Of a stretch of DNA of 25,002 bases, positions 8,157-15,919 are shown piece by piece. A model generated the notes under the pieces. The model was not told the DNA's origin. It searched no databases and saw nothing but the letters and a program-made list of their open reading frames with translations. Origin of the DNA: Treponema sp. (lineage in GTDB: Bacteria > Spirochaetota > Spirochaetia > Treponematales > Breznakiellaceae); assembly GCA_031263265.1 (NCBI GenBank), contig JAISGE010000162.1:1-25002 (forward strand). Direction: 5' to 3'. Both the position numbers and the translations under genes were made by a program. The first letter of the stretch is position 1, and every line of letters begins with the position of its first letter.

Positions 8157-9185
8157 CTAGTTATTTAAATTATCGTAAATCTGACGACTATTATCGAAAT
8201 TTTTTGCAAATTCAAAATATTTTCCTGCTCCCAAAGCCACACAGTCCAGGGGATTTTCCGCAATAATAACCGGGACCCCCGTCTCTTTGGAAACCAGCTT
8301 ATGCAGGCCCTTGAGTAGGGAACCGCCGCCAGTCATCACGATCCCCCGCTCCACAATATCCGCGGCTAATTCAGGGGGGGTCTTCCCCAAAGTGGCCTTA
8401 ATCTCATCAATGATTTGGGTAATAGGATCCTTGAGGGCTTCCCTGACTTCCACAGAATCAATTTCCAGCCTCCGCGGAAGCCCGGTGATGGCATCAGTAC
8501 CCTTGATTTCCACCTTTTCAATGGTCTTATCCGGTGCAGCATTACCAATTTCTATCTTAAGCCGTTCCGCGGTCTGTTCACCGATGATCAGGTTATGGAC
8601 GCTGCGAACTTGCTTGATAATGGCCTCATCAAATTCATCTCCTCCCAGGCGTATGGCATTGGTAACCACCATACCCCCCAGGGAAATAACCGAAATCTCC
8701 GTAGTGCCTCCCCCTATATCACAGATCATGTGTCCCATAGGTTCAAAGATGGTAATATCCGCGCCAATGGCCGCGGCAAGACTTTCTTCAATCACAATCA
8801 CCTCCCGGGCCCCGGCTTTATACGCGCTTTCCTCTACAGCCCGGCGTTCTACTTCGGTAATACAAGAGGGAATACCAATCACCATGCGAGGTTTGACAAA
8901 ACGGTACCGAGGCAGCACCTTAGAGATGAAAAATCGGATCATCTTCTCTGTAGATTCCAGGTCTGCAATAACCCCATCCCGCATGGGTCTTATGGCGATG
9001 ATATTTCCCGGCGTCTTCCAGAGCATCCGTTTCGCATCGGTCCCCACTGCTACCACCCGTTTAGTACCACGCTCAACTGCCACAACCGAAGGTTCATTGA
9101 GTACGATACCTTTTCCCCGTATATAGATAAGGGTGTTACAGGTCCCTAAATCAATACCAATATCTGACGTATTATTTCCAAACAT
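8157..9185 (-). CDS. mreB: Actin-like cell-shape protein MreB
   Basis: MreB is the actin homologue that forms membrane-bound filaments and directs wall synthesis. The 342-residue product has the actin-fold ATP motifs in order: phosphate-1 IGIDLGTCNTLIYIRGKGI (from residue 9), connect-1 IEESLAAAIGA (about residue 137), phosphate-2 CDIGGGTTEISVISLGG (about residue 160) and the adenosine motif IVMTGGGSLLKGL (about residue 285). Length is normal. A GGAGG ribosome site stands 4 bases before the ATG. It follows the TPR gene by 44 bases and heads the mreBCD-mrdA-rodA series, so it probably shares a transcript with them. A long open frame on the opposite strand inside this gene is a shadow. Confidence 0.98.
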   Translation of the reverse strand: MFGNNTSDIGIDLGTCNTLIYIRGKGIVLNEPSVVAVERGTKRVVAVGTDAKRMLWKTPGNIIAIRPMRDGVIADLESTEKMIRFFISKVLPRYRFVKPRMVIGIPSCITEVERRAVEESAYKAGAREVIVIEESLAAAIGADITIFEPMGHMICDIGGGTTEISVISLGGMVVTNAIRLGGDEFDEAIIKQVRSVHNLIIGEQTAERLKIEIGNAAPDKTIEKVEIKGTDAITGLPRRLEIDSVEVREALKDPITQIIDEIKATLGKTPPELAADIVERGIVMTGGGSLLKGLHKLVSKETGVPVIIAENPLDCVALGAGKYFEFAKNFDNSRQIYDNLNN

Positions 9186-9229
9186 ATTCCCTCCATACTA
9201 TTCTCTCCTTATGTCCCCTGGGACCTTTA

Positions 9230-10201
9230 TTACATATTGAGCCGTATTCTCGTTGACCTATGGCTCGGATCAATGCTATAGGCTTTCCGCCATTCTGCCC
9301 TAGCCCGAATCGGATCGCCCCCTCCCGCGTACAGTTCCCCTAATTGGTAATGGGCTTCCGCATTTTCACCGCCTTCAGCCAATATGGTCATATATTGGGC
9401 TTCAGCTTCCTTGACATTTCCGGTTTTGCCCAGGATAGAACCCAAGAGCAACCGAGCCACCACCATAGTTCTGGCATCTTTGGATATATCTACACAACGC
9501 TGTAGATACGCATGGGCAGTATCCCTATCTTCCAGGGCCAAGTAGGATCGGGCAATAGACAGGAGCAACAGGTCTGAGGGGTACCTGTATTCCTCTGGCT
9601 CTACGGTCTGCAGCTCATCTCCGGGATCCAAGGCCAAGGTAAAAGCGGCCACACTGTTCCGGTAATCATGTAAGGCCGCATAGGAAAGCCCCAAATATTC
9701 AGGGATATCTTGGGCAGTATAGGACGCGTATCGAGCCTCCTCAAGAAACTTAACCGCTAAATCTGCAAAGCCGAAACCTTTGTAATAATAAGCCTTCCCT
9801 AAAACATATTGAAGCCGCCCATCTAAAACCCCTTCTTTGAATAAAAGGGCTTTCCGCAGGGACCATATACAGGTATCTATATACGTCAAGGTATCAAAGT
9901 TGTTGATCTGCGCAATAGCAAGCTGATATGCTGAAAATCCATGAAGGGTTAAGAGAAAATAATCCAAGGGTTTATCTTGAAGCATTTCGCCGCTTATCCT
10001 GAAGGTTTCATCATAAGAGCCGGCTTCCCACAATTGTACCAATTCGTTTTTTTCATTTCCTCCCTTCTCACCCCAGGGTATCAAAAATAATACTAAGAGT
10101 CCAATGGTTAGTATCGCAAAGACAGCTATTAAAAGGATATTTATGGACTGTTTCCGGTGAAGATATAAACCATAGGCAGACCGAGAATGTCTATTAACCA
10201 T
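9230..10201 (-). CDS. Membrane-anchored tetratricopeptide-repeat protein upstream of mreB
   Basis: The 323-residue product has a basic N-terminus, one membrane segment (about residues 18-43), and then helical repeats of tetratricopeptide type; the clearest unit is AEAHYQLGELYAGGGDPIRA near the C-terminus, followed by WRKAYSIDPS. The topology suggests N-terminus in, repeats outside the cytoplasmic membrane. TPR domains hold protein partners, and this one sits at the head of the mre cluster, so a role as an elongation-complex scaffold is a reasonable inference but is not shown by sequence. No ribosome site precedes the ATG; a promoter with its -10 box only 10 bases away suggests a very short or absent leader. 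No specific family name is recognised. Confidence 0.85.
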   Translation of the reverse strand: MVNRHSRSAYGLYLHRKQSINILLIAVFAILTIGLLVLFLIPWGEKGGNEKNELVQLWEAGSYDETFRISGEMLQDKPLDYFLLTLHGFSAYQLAIAQINNFDTLTYIDTCIWSLRKALLFKEGVLDGRLQYVLGKAYYYKGFGFADLAVKFLEEARYASYTAQDIPEYLGLSYAALHDYRNSVAAFTLALDPGDELQTVEPEEYRYPSDLLLLSIARSYLALEDRDTAHAYLQRCVDISKDARTMVVARLLLGSILGKTGNVKEAEAQYMTILAEGGENAEAHYQLGELYAGGGDPIRARAEWRKAYSIDPSHRSTRIRLNM

Positions 10202-10211
10202 ATTTTTATAA

Positions 10212-10240
10212 GGTATACTACATTAAAGATATGAAGTCAA
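10212..10240 (-). promoter_or_regulatory. Promoter of the TPR-mreBCD-mrdA-rodA cluster
   Basis: On the minus strand TTGACT (10235-10240) is followed after 17 bases by TATACC (10212-10217). The expected start is about 10205, only about 4 bases before the ATG ending at 10201. This would give an almost leaderless message, which agrees with the absence of a Shine-Dalgarno sequence. Confidence 0.6.
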
Positions 10241-10293
10241 CGGAGGGGATCGGTTCAAGACCTGGGGAAATTCGTTTGAACGGTTGATCCTTT

Positions 10294-10314
10294 ATATGAT
10301 CCGCCCTATCATAT
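10294..10314. repeat. Short inverted repeat in the divergent TPR/GerMN intergenic region
   Basis: A perfect 7-bp inverted repeat, atatgat (10294-10300) and atcatat (10308-10314), has a 7-base spacer. It lies directly before the GTG start of the GerMN gene and overlaps a TATAAT hexamer (10312-10317). It could be an operator, but arms this short and AT-rich can arise by chance. Confidence 0.3.
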
Positions 10315-10318
10315 AATC

Positions 10319-11257
10319 GTGGCTTTATCAAGAAATCGTAAACCCAAATCCTCGTTCTCTTCCCGTCAAGGTTATAACACTACGTTCCGCAGAAACACAG
10401 AGCCTCATGGTAAGAAAGAGGGGTCAAGCGGAAAAGTGCTCAAGATTATTATCTTTTGGTTGCTCTTTGCTCTTTTTATAACCGGTCTTTTCCTGATTAA
10501 TCAGGAGCGTATTCGCAGCACCATTCGAAACGCCCGTTTCCCGGTCTGGTTTTCTCCGAACGCTCATACAGAACAAGCTCCAATACCATACCAAGAAGGT
10601 CCTGCCCTTGAGGAACAACTCAACGTATCCATTGAGATGCGTGCTGAACCCCAAACCATTCCCCAAGAACAGGGATGGCTTGAAGAATCGGAATCAAGGG
10701 ATGCGCCCAGCCCAGAGGTCTCCCAGGATAGTACAGAACCGGAATCCTTCATCCCTGAAGCAGCAGACTCAGAATCCCTGCCGGTCTCAAATCAGATCGC
10801 CAGTATTCCGGCGCCGGCCCGCCCGCCCCCAGAGGCAGCCCCCAGACCCCGCTCGCTGTATTTCATTCAGTTGGATCCAGAGGGAACCATCCTCCACTCA
10901 AAAGTAAGTCGAAACCTCCCCAACTCGGATACTCCCTTGAACGATGTATTGCAGACCCTCCTCAATGGACCTAGTCAAGAAGAACAAGCCCAGGGCATTA
11001 TGTCCCTGATCCCCAAGGGAACCAGGTTATTATCGATTATCATTCGCTTAGAAACTGCCTATATCAACCTGAGCGAAGAGTTCCTGTATACCCCTTATGG
11101 CTCTGAAGGGTATACCGCCCAATTACAACAACTGATATGGACCGCAACGGAATTTCCCGCGATCAAAGATGTGCAGTTGCTCATAGAAGGGCGCAAACTT
11201 GATTATCTCGGGGATATAACCTGGATAGGTAGCCCTATAGGACGGGATTTCTTCTAA
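10319..11257 (+). CDS. Membrane-anchored GerMN-domain protein
   Basis: The 312-residue product has a very basic N-terminus, one membrane segment (about residues 41-60), a long Pro/Glu/Ser-rich linker (about 75-180) and a C-terminal GerMN domain (about 190-300). The domain is recognised by its ending with LNDVLQTLLNGPSQEE, the later LIPKGTRLLSI, AYINLSEEF and LLIEGRKLDYL. GerMN domains occur in sporulation and wall-related proteins and are thought to bind other proteins or wall material; this organism type does not sporulate, so an envelope role is more likely. The GTG at 10319 is the only start before a stop upstream, but it has no ribosome site and TATAAT lies one base before it. The GTG at 10436, just before the membrane helix, is the alternative. 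Confidence 0.8.
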   Translation: MALSRNRKPKSSFSSRQGYNTTFRRNTEPHGKKEGSSGKVLKIIIFWLLFALFITGLFLINQERIRSTIRNARFPVWFSPNAHTEQAPIPYQEGPALEEQLNVSIEMRAEPQTIPQEQGWLEESESRDAPSPEVSQDSTEPESFIPEAADSESLPVSNQIASIPAPARPPPEAAPRPRSLYFIQLDPEGTILHSKVSRNLPNSDTPLNDVLQTLLNGPSQEEQAQGIMSLIPKGTRLLSIIIRLETAYINLSEEFLYTPYGSEGYTAQLQQLIWTATEFPAIKDVQLLIEGRKLDYLGDITWIGSPIGRDFF

Positions 11258-12042
11258 TTTTTAAGAGCAGCCGTCGTAAGCCGCTGTATCCAGGCTGTTT
11301 TACCCGTAGCAGCGTCGATTTCCGCGATGATCCCTTGGACCGCCCCGGGGCCTAGCGCACATTCCATACGGTACAGGACCTGGTTCCTTGCCCGGTCTAG
11401 GCATATACGGGTATCCATACCGATGATCCCTTCTAAAACCCCGGTCATCCCCAAATCAGTGATGTACCCCGTACCCTGGGGGAGAACCCGTTCGTCTGCG
11501 GTCTGTACATGGGTGTGGGTTCCTGCTAAGAGACTCACCCGGCCATCTAAGTAGTAGGCGAGGGCTTCCTTTTCCCGGGTTGACTCGGCATGGAAATCAA
11601 CCAAGATGAGGTCTTCAGCCAACGCAGCAGGAATCCCGTCAAAGGTCTTAAAGGGACAATCCAGGGGAGTCATCAGTTCCCTGCCCTGGAGGTTTACCAC
11701 CAGCCAGGAGGCGCCGGCTTTTTCGAGGCGTACCCAGCCTTGTCCAGGGTTTCCCGGGGGATAGTTAGCGGGTCGCAGGATTCGGCTATCCGTATCCAGG
11801 ATCGGCCAGAACTCCCGTTTTTCCCAGACATGGTTTCCACTGGTAACCACATCAGCTCCTGCCGCAAGGATCCGCTGAAAGGCGGTTTCAATGAGGCCAA
11901 AACCCTCAGCGGCATTTTCCCCATTTACCACGACCAGAGCCGCATCGTATTCCTTGATAAGCCCAGGAAGTGCCTGCTCGAGCGCGGTCAGCCCTGGATT
12001 TCCCACCACATCCCCAATCATAATGACCCGTACAAACGCCAT
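11254..12042 (-). CDS. ymdB: YmdB-family metallophosphoesterase (2',3'-cNMP phosphodiesterase-like)
   Basis: This 262-residue protein matches the TIGR00282 metallophosphoesterase family, whose Bacillus subtilis member YmdB hydrolyses 2',3'-cyclic nucleotides. The di-metal site residues are visible in order: D11 in MIGDVVGNPG, VVNGENAAEG (about residue 40), SGNHVWEK (about residue 68), DFHAES (about residue 149) and GTHTHVQTADE (about residue 174), followed by YITDLGMTG. Length is normal. A GAGG ribosome site precedes the ATG. It stands alone on the minus strand and its stop interlocks with that of the convergent GerMN gene (4-base overlap at 11254-11257). The physiological role in spirochaetes is unknown. 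The gene symbol follows the family. Confidence 0.92.
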   Translation of the reverse strand: MAFVRVIMIGDVVGNPGLTALEQALPGLIKEYDAALVVVNGENAAEGFGLIETAFQRILAAGADVVTSGNHVWEKREFWPILDTDSRILRPANYPPGNPGQGWVRLEKAGASWLVVNLQGRELMTPLDCPFKTFDGIPAALAEDLILVDFHAESTREKEALAYYLDGRVSLLAGTHTHVQTADERVLPQGTGYITDLGMTGVLEGIIGMDTRICLDRARNQVLYRMECALGPGAVQGIIAEIDAATGKTAWIQRLTTAALKN

Positions 12043-12242
12043 AGTTCCGCCTCATGTATCATAATAGGCTTATACTACCCTGGTCGCAGGGAAAGGGCAA
12101 TCCTGGACTCCTGCGGTTAACCCTATTGGCAGATGCATAAATGGCGCAATGTAGAAAAGAAGCGTTTTTTTTAATACTATATAAAATAGCATTCGATGAG
12201 GTGCTGTGTATGCAGCCCTTCTGCGAATTCCAGAAGGAGTAT

Positions 12243-13937
12243 ATGAAATATTTGGATATTATATTCCGTATAGTCGGCAGCCTTGGGCTCTTCCTCTACG
12301 GTATGAAGGTAATGAGCGATGGTATCCAACATACTGCTGGGGCTAAGCTCCAACGCGTCCTGAGTTTTATGACCGGGAACCGAGTTACCGCGGTCTTAAC
12401 CGGCTTTGTGGTTACCGCTATTATCCAGTCCTCTTCGGCAACCACGGTGATGGTGGTTTCCTTTGTTAATGCCGGATTGCTTACCCTCACCCAAGCCATT
12501 GGGGTTATCATGGGGGCCAATATTGGTACCACTATTACCGGATGGATCGTTTCCTTGATTGGGTTCACCTTGAGTATTTCCTCTTTGGCCCTGCCTGCGG
12601 TGGGCCTGGGTTTTGGGATGCGGATGCTTAAATGGAAGCACCGAGAGCTGGGAGAGGTAATTTTGGGGTTTGGATTTTTGTTTCTGGGTCTTGATTTTCT
12701 TACCAAGTCCATGCCCCAGCTTAGCCCCGACGCCCTTTCGTTTATCAGCTCGGTTTCCAACCTGGGGTTTGTTTCAACCTTAGCTGGTACCGGGATTGGC
12801 CTCGTGATGACCCTGATCACCCATTCTTCCAGCGCCTCTACCGCGATCATGCTCACCATGGCCCACAATAGCCTGATAGGTTACCCTATGGCTGCTGCGA
12901 TGATCCTGGGGGCTAATATCGGTACCACCATAGATGCAGCCCTGGCTTCTATTGGGACAAAAACCGTGGCCCGGCAGGCTGCACTGGTGCATGTGTTGTT
13001 CAATGTGATAGGAACCGTCTTGGCCTTGATCTTTTTCGAGCCGCTGCTCCACTTAGTAACCTGGCTTACCCCAGGAGGTGCAAGCGGAACCGGGATCACG
13101 ACCCAGTTAGCCATGTTCCATAGCGTCTTCAACATCATCAATACCCTGCTGTTTTTCCCCTTTGTCAAGCCTTTTGCAGGGCTGGTAACGTTCCTCATCA
13201 AAGACCATGGAACCGTTGCCGTATCCCCGGTACCCGGTCCGTATACCTTGAAATACCAGTCCGGGTCTATCCAGGATACGCCAGAACTCAACATACTCCG
13301 GGTGGAAAAGGAAATCCGGGACATGGCAAAGGTAGCAGCTACGATGTATAGCAAAGTCAGCGCGGCATTCCCTGCTTTACAGCAAAGCAGCCCTGAGGCT
13401 GATACGAAAACGATTGTGGAATCCCTGGTGGTGGATATGGGTAAAGATGAACAATACGCAGATGAGATGCGGGAAGAGATTACCCGGTTCCTCATAGAGT
13501 GTACCCACCAGCAACTCAGCCCTCTATCTGAGCGGAAGGTTTCACAACTGCTGCGGATTGTGGTTGACCTTGAGGATGTAACGGACGACTGCTACAGCGT
13601 GAGCCTTTTGCTTGAACGAAGCATCAAGAAAAACCTTCCCTTCAAACATAAAGAAATGGAAGCCCTCACACCGTACATGGGTATGGTGGAAGCATCTCTA
13701 AACTTTGTTCAGGAGCATTTGGGTAATCCGTTAAGCCCGGAACAATCGGTTTATGCCAGAGAACTGGAGGAAAAAATCGATAAATCCCGGAATAAGCTCC
13801 GTAAACTGGGACGTAAGCGCATTGAAGCCGGTCAGGACGTTAAGACCGAACTCCTGTTCATCGATCTGGTTCGGCGTATCGAGAAGTTAGGGGATTACTG
13901 CTACGATATTTCAGTAGCTTTAAGCGCCATGAAATAG
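12243..13937 (+). CDS. Na+/phosphate cotransporter (NptA/PNaS type) with PhoU-like C-terminal domain
   Basis: The product is an inner-membrane transporter expected to bring in phosphate with sodium. It has the two inverted family repeats: AIIQSSSATTVMV (about residue 60) with GVIMGANIGTT, and THSSSASTAIML (about residue 192) with MILGANIGTT. About eight to ten membrane helices are followed by a cytoplasmic helical domain (about residues 345-560) of PhoU type, probably regulatory. The frame is open from an ATG at 12141, but I place the start at 12243, with AAGGAG just before it, because the family begins at this point (IVGSLGLFLYGMKVMSDG). An ATG at 12210 with GAGGTG 6 bases upstream is the other possibility. 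The second repeat has His instead of the usual Gln before the serines. Confidence 0.9.
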   Translation: MKYLDIIFRIVGSLGLFLYGMKVMSDGIQHTAGAKLQRVLSFMTGNRVTAVLTGFVVTAIIQSSSATTVMVVSFVNAGLLTLTQAIGVIMGANIGTTITGWIVSLIGFTLSISSLALPAVGLGFGMRMLKWKHRELGEVILGFGFLFLGLDFLTKSMPQLSPDALSFISSVSNLGFVSTLAGTGIGLVMTLITHSSSASTAIMLTMAHNSLIGYPMAAAMILGANIGTTIDAALASIGTKTVARQAALVHVLFNVIGTVLALIFFEPLLHLVTWLTPGGASGTGITTQLAMFHSVFNIINTLLFFPFVKPFAGLVTFLIKDHGTVAVSPVPGPYTLKYQSGSIQDTPELNILRVEKEIRDMAKVAATMYSKVSAAFPALQQSSPEADTKTIVESLVVDMGKDEQYADEMREEITRFLIECTHQQLSPLSERKVSQLLRIVVDLEDVTDDCYSVSLLLERSIKKNLPFKHKEMEALTPYMGMVEASLNFVQEHLGNPLSPEQSVYARELEEKIDKSRNKLRKLGRKRIEAGQDVKTELLFIDLVRRIEKLGDYCYDISVALSAMK

Positions 13938-13988
13938 GGACCATAAGAGAACAGGGGGCTTGATCTTCTGGGGGACAGGCCCCTTGAG

Positions 13989-14741
13989 TTAGCGTTCTGC
14001 TGCTATGGTAGTCTCTGGCCCATGACCAGGATAGACCGCTATGGCGTCGTCCAGGGTAAAAAGCCGTTTCAGGCTTTTCCTCAAGGCATCCCAATCCCCG
14101 CCAGGAAGGTCAGTGCGCCCCATCCCTTGCCTAAACAGGGTGTCCCCGCTGAAAAGCACCTGCCTCTGGGCATCATAAAACCCTACCGAACCTGGGGTAT
14201 GTCCCGGCAGATGGAGTACCGTAAACGGGCCGATGGTATCCCCTTCAGCCAGCAGTTTCGTGGGACCTGGCATGGGTTCCCACAAGGCATCCACATAGGT
14301 GCCGGCTCCTGCGGCAGCAGAAAACGCGGTTCGATGCACGGTATAGGCTTCAGGGCCCAGGTACGGAGCGTCCTCATGGTGGATGGCGATCTCAAGGGCA
14401 TCGCTGCTTGGGGAACCTGAGGAAGAAGATGAAGAAGAAAAATAGGAGAAAAGACCGGGGAGGGCTGCCAGATGGTCAAAATGACCGTGGGTAAGGAGTA
14501 TATACGCGGGGTAGAGGTGCAAGCGTTCCATCTGTGCTATAATAAGCTCTGGGTCTGCCCCGGGATCGATCACCGCACAGGGTTTGCGCGGCTCCTTGGA
14601 ATCTGGATGCGATTCGATGGTTTCTTTTTTTTCAATCGGGTAAAGCCAGCAGTTGGTGGCTAAAGCGCCTACGACTATAACGCGGGGGGATATCCGGGCA
14701 GCATCGACCGGTTTGTTAGGTTGATTGGTATGTTCGTACAT
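13989..14741 (-). CDS. Metallo-beta-lactamase-fold hydrolase (hydroxyacylglutathione hydrolase-like)
   Basis: This 250-residue protein has all zinc-binding motifs of the fold: THGHFDHL (about residue 84), LPGHTPGS (about residue 178), SGDTLF (about residue 196) and YPGHGPE (about residue 236). The start VVGALATNCWLY is typical of the small glyoxalase-II-like subgroup, which acts on thioesters or related substrates; the true substrate cannot be told from sequence. A low-complexity serine run (about residues 106-117, coded at 14391-14430 by repeated TCT/TCC-type codons) interrupts the region after the first motif and is probably a surface loop. No ribosome site precedes the ATG; TATTAT lies 6 bases upstream, so a leaderless message is possible. 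It ends convergently with the phosphate transporter gene. Confidence 0.88.
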   Translation of the reverse strand: MYEHTNQPNKPVDAARISPRVIVVGALATNCWLYPIEKKETIESHPDSKEPRKPCAVIDPGADPELIIAQMERLHLYPAYILLTHGHFDHLAALPGLFSYFSSSSSSSGSPSSDALEIAIHHEDAPYLGPEAYTVHRTAFSAAAGAGTYVDALWEPMPGPTKLLAEGDTIGPFTVLHLPGHTPGSVGFYDAQRQVLFSGDTLFRQGMGRTDLPGGDWDALRKSLKRLFTLDDAIAVYPGHGPETTIAAER

Positions 14742-14755
14742 GGAGGCATAATACC

Positions 14756-15919
14756 CTGCGGATTTCTGATTTACTAGGGATCATCGCCCTAGCGATTTTC
14801 TGGTACGGTATTGTACCGGTAGCTGGGGGCTTTATGAGCAGACAGGGGTGGCGGCTGTTCAGGCAGCGCTTTGATGATCTCCGGCTGAAACCCATCTTGG
14901 ACTATGAGGCCTACCGGCATATCACCGGGGAAGGGGGATTCTACCGGTTCATCGGAGGCTTTGAATCCACCGACGGCTATACCCTGTGGATCCGAAGCGA
15001 GAACTTAACCATACCGGTGAGCCTTGCAGGGGCCCATACCTACCTGCTTCCTATGACCAAAGGGGGAGTAATCCCCGAATCCTTTGATCCCAGTGAAGAG
15101 GTACCTGAACGGATCCGCTGGGACCAGGTTTCCTCCCTGGCCGAGGGAGCTAAGGTCTTTGTGGGAGGAAAAGTGGTTCTGCAGGATGAGCGCTGGACCT
15201 TTGTTTCTACCCCGGACCATCCGTTGCTGCTTATTTTTTATGACGGGCTTGATCGAGCCTTGACGATTAGGACCATCCGGGCAGGACGGAATAGAAATGA
15301 ATATTGGAATCCCTTAACCCCCTACGCCTTTATATTGGGAGCGTTCTCTTTACTCCTCATAGCCGCTTACTTCCTACCCCGGCCAGCCTTTCGCTTGACC
15401 GGCATCACCGCGTTTATCTTTCTCTTTACTCCCTTGTTTCCCCTGGTACCTCCCGGGATACTATGCACCGTCCTTTACCGCAGACTGTGGTGGCGGGCCC
15501 GGATCTTCAGAGCCTACCGGGATTTAGCACGGCTTCCCTTAAAATACTTTACCCCTGGTACTTGGGAGTGTCGGCTTCCTGACGGCGAATCATACCGGGG
15601 GGTCTATTACGATGCATTACCCGTTGAGGCCACGGAAAATCAGATACCCTTGCTGATCCCTGAACCAGAGGAACACAAAACCGGGTGGTATATCTTTGGG
15701 AGTTTGCCTGAAGGAACCGCCCCTGAGGTGGATGCGCTGCCCCAGGAACCCCGGGATCCCTGCGCGATTTTTGGGGCAATCCCCGGGAATCCTGAAAAAC
15801 TGGCCCAGGGCTATACCTTCAAAGCGTATCGGTATGAAATCATCTCCTGCCTGTTTTTAGGGGCTGGAATCGGGATAACCCTTTCTTTTATCGGCCTCCT
15901 GGTGTTCATGCTGGTATGA
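14756..15919 (+). CDS. Unrecognised multi-pass membrane protein, probable CTG start
   Basis: I do not recognise a family. From the ATG at 14834 the protein has 361 residues, but the same frame upstream encodes a hydrophobic helix (LLGIIALAIFWYGIVPVAGG) immediately before it, so translation very likely begins earlier. No ATG, GTG or TTG exists in frame before the stop at 14717; a CTG at 14756 has GGAGG (14742-14746) 9 bases before it, giving 387 residues. The layout would be one N-terminal helix, an extracytoplasmic or cytoplasmic beta-rich domain (about 30-175), two close helices (about 185-240), a second soluble domain, and a C-terminal helix. Segments such as VFVGGKVVLQDERWTFVS suggest an OB-like or beta-barrel fold. 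It diverges from the hydrolase gene with only 14 bases between starts, and its 3' end overlaps the convergent GNAT gene. Confidence 0.7.
   Translation: MRISDLLGIIALAIFWYGIVPVAGGFMSRQGWRLFRQRFDDLRLKPILDYEAYRHITGEGGFYRFIGGFESTDGYTLWIRSENLTIPVSLAGAHTYLLPMTKGGVIPESFDPSEEVPERIRWDQVSSLAEGAKVFVGGKVVLQDERWTFVSTPDHPLLLIFYDGLDRALTIRTIRAGRNRNEYWNPLTPYAFILGAFSLLLIAAYFLPRPAFRLTGITAFIFLFTPLFPLVPPGILCTVLYRRLWWRARIFRAYRDLARLPLKYFTPGTWECRLPDGESYRGVYYDALPVEATENQIPLLIPEPEEHKTGWYIFGSLPEGTAPEVDALPQEPRDPCAIFGAIPGNPEKLAQGYTFKAYRYEIISCLFLGAGIGITLSFIGLLVFMLV

Noticed and set aside
8287..9126. Long open frame of 279 codons on the plus strand
   Set aside because: It lies fully antisense to mreB, which has all its motifs; its protein has a Ser/Arg/Pro-rich composition typical of a shadow frame.
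10312..10317. TATAAT as the promoter of the GerMN gene
   Set aside because: No -35 box lies at 16-18 bases, and transcription would begin after the GTG start; it was kept only as an observation.
13950..13985. Terminator between the phosphate transporter and hydrolase genes
   Set aside because: The G-rich and C-rich blocks can pair only imperfectly and no T run follows on either strand, so the evidence was too weak.
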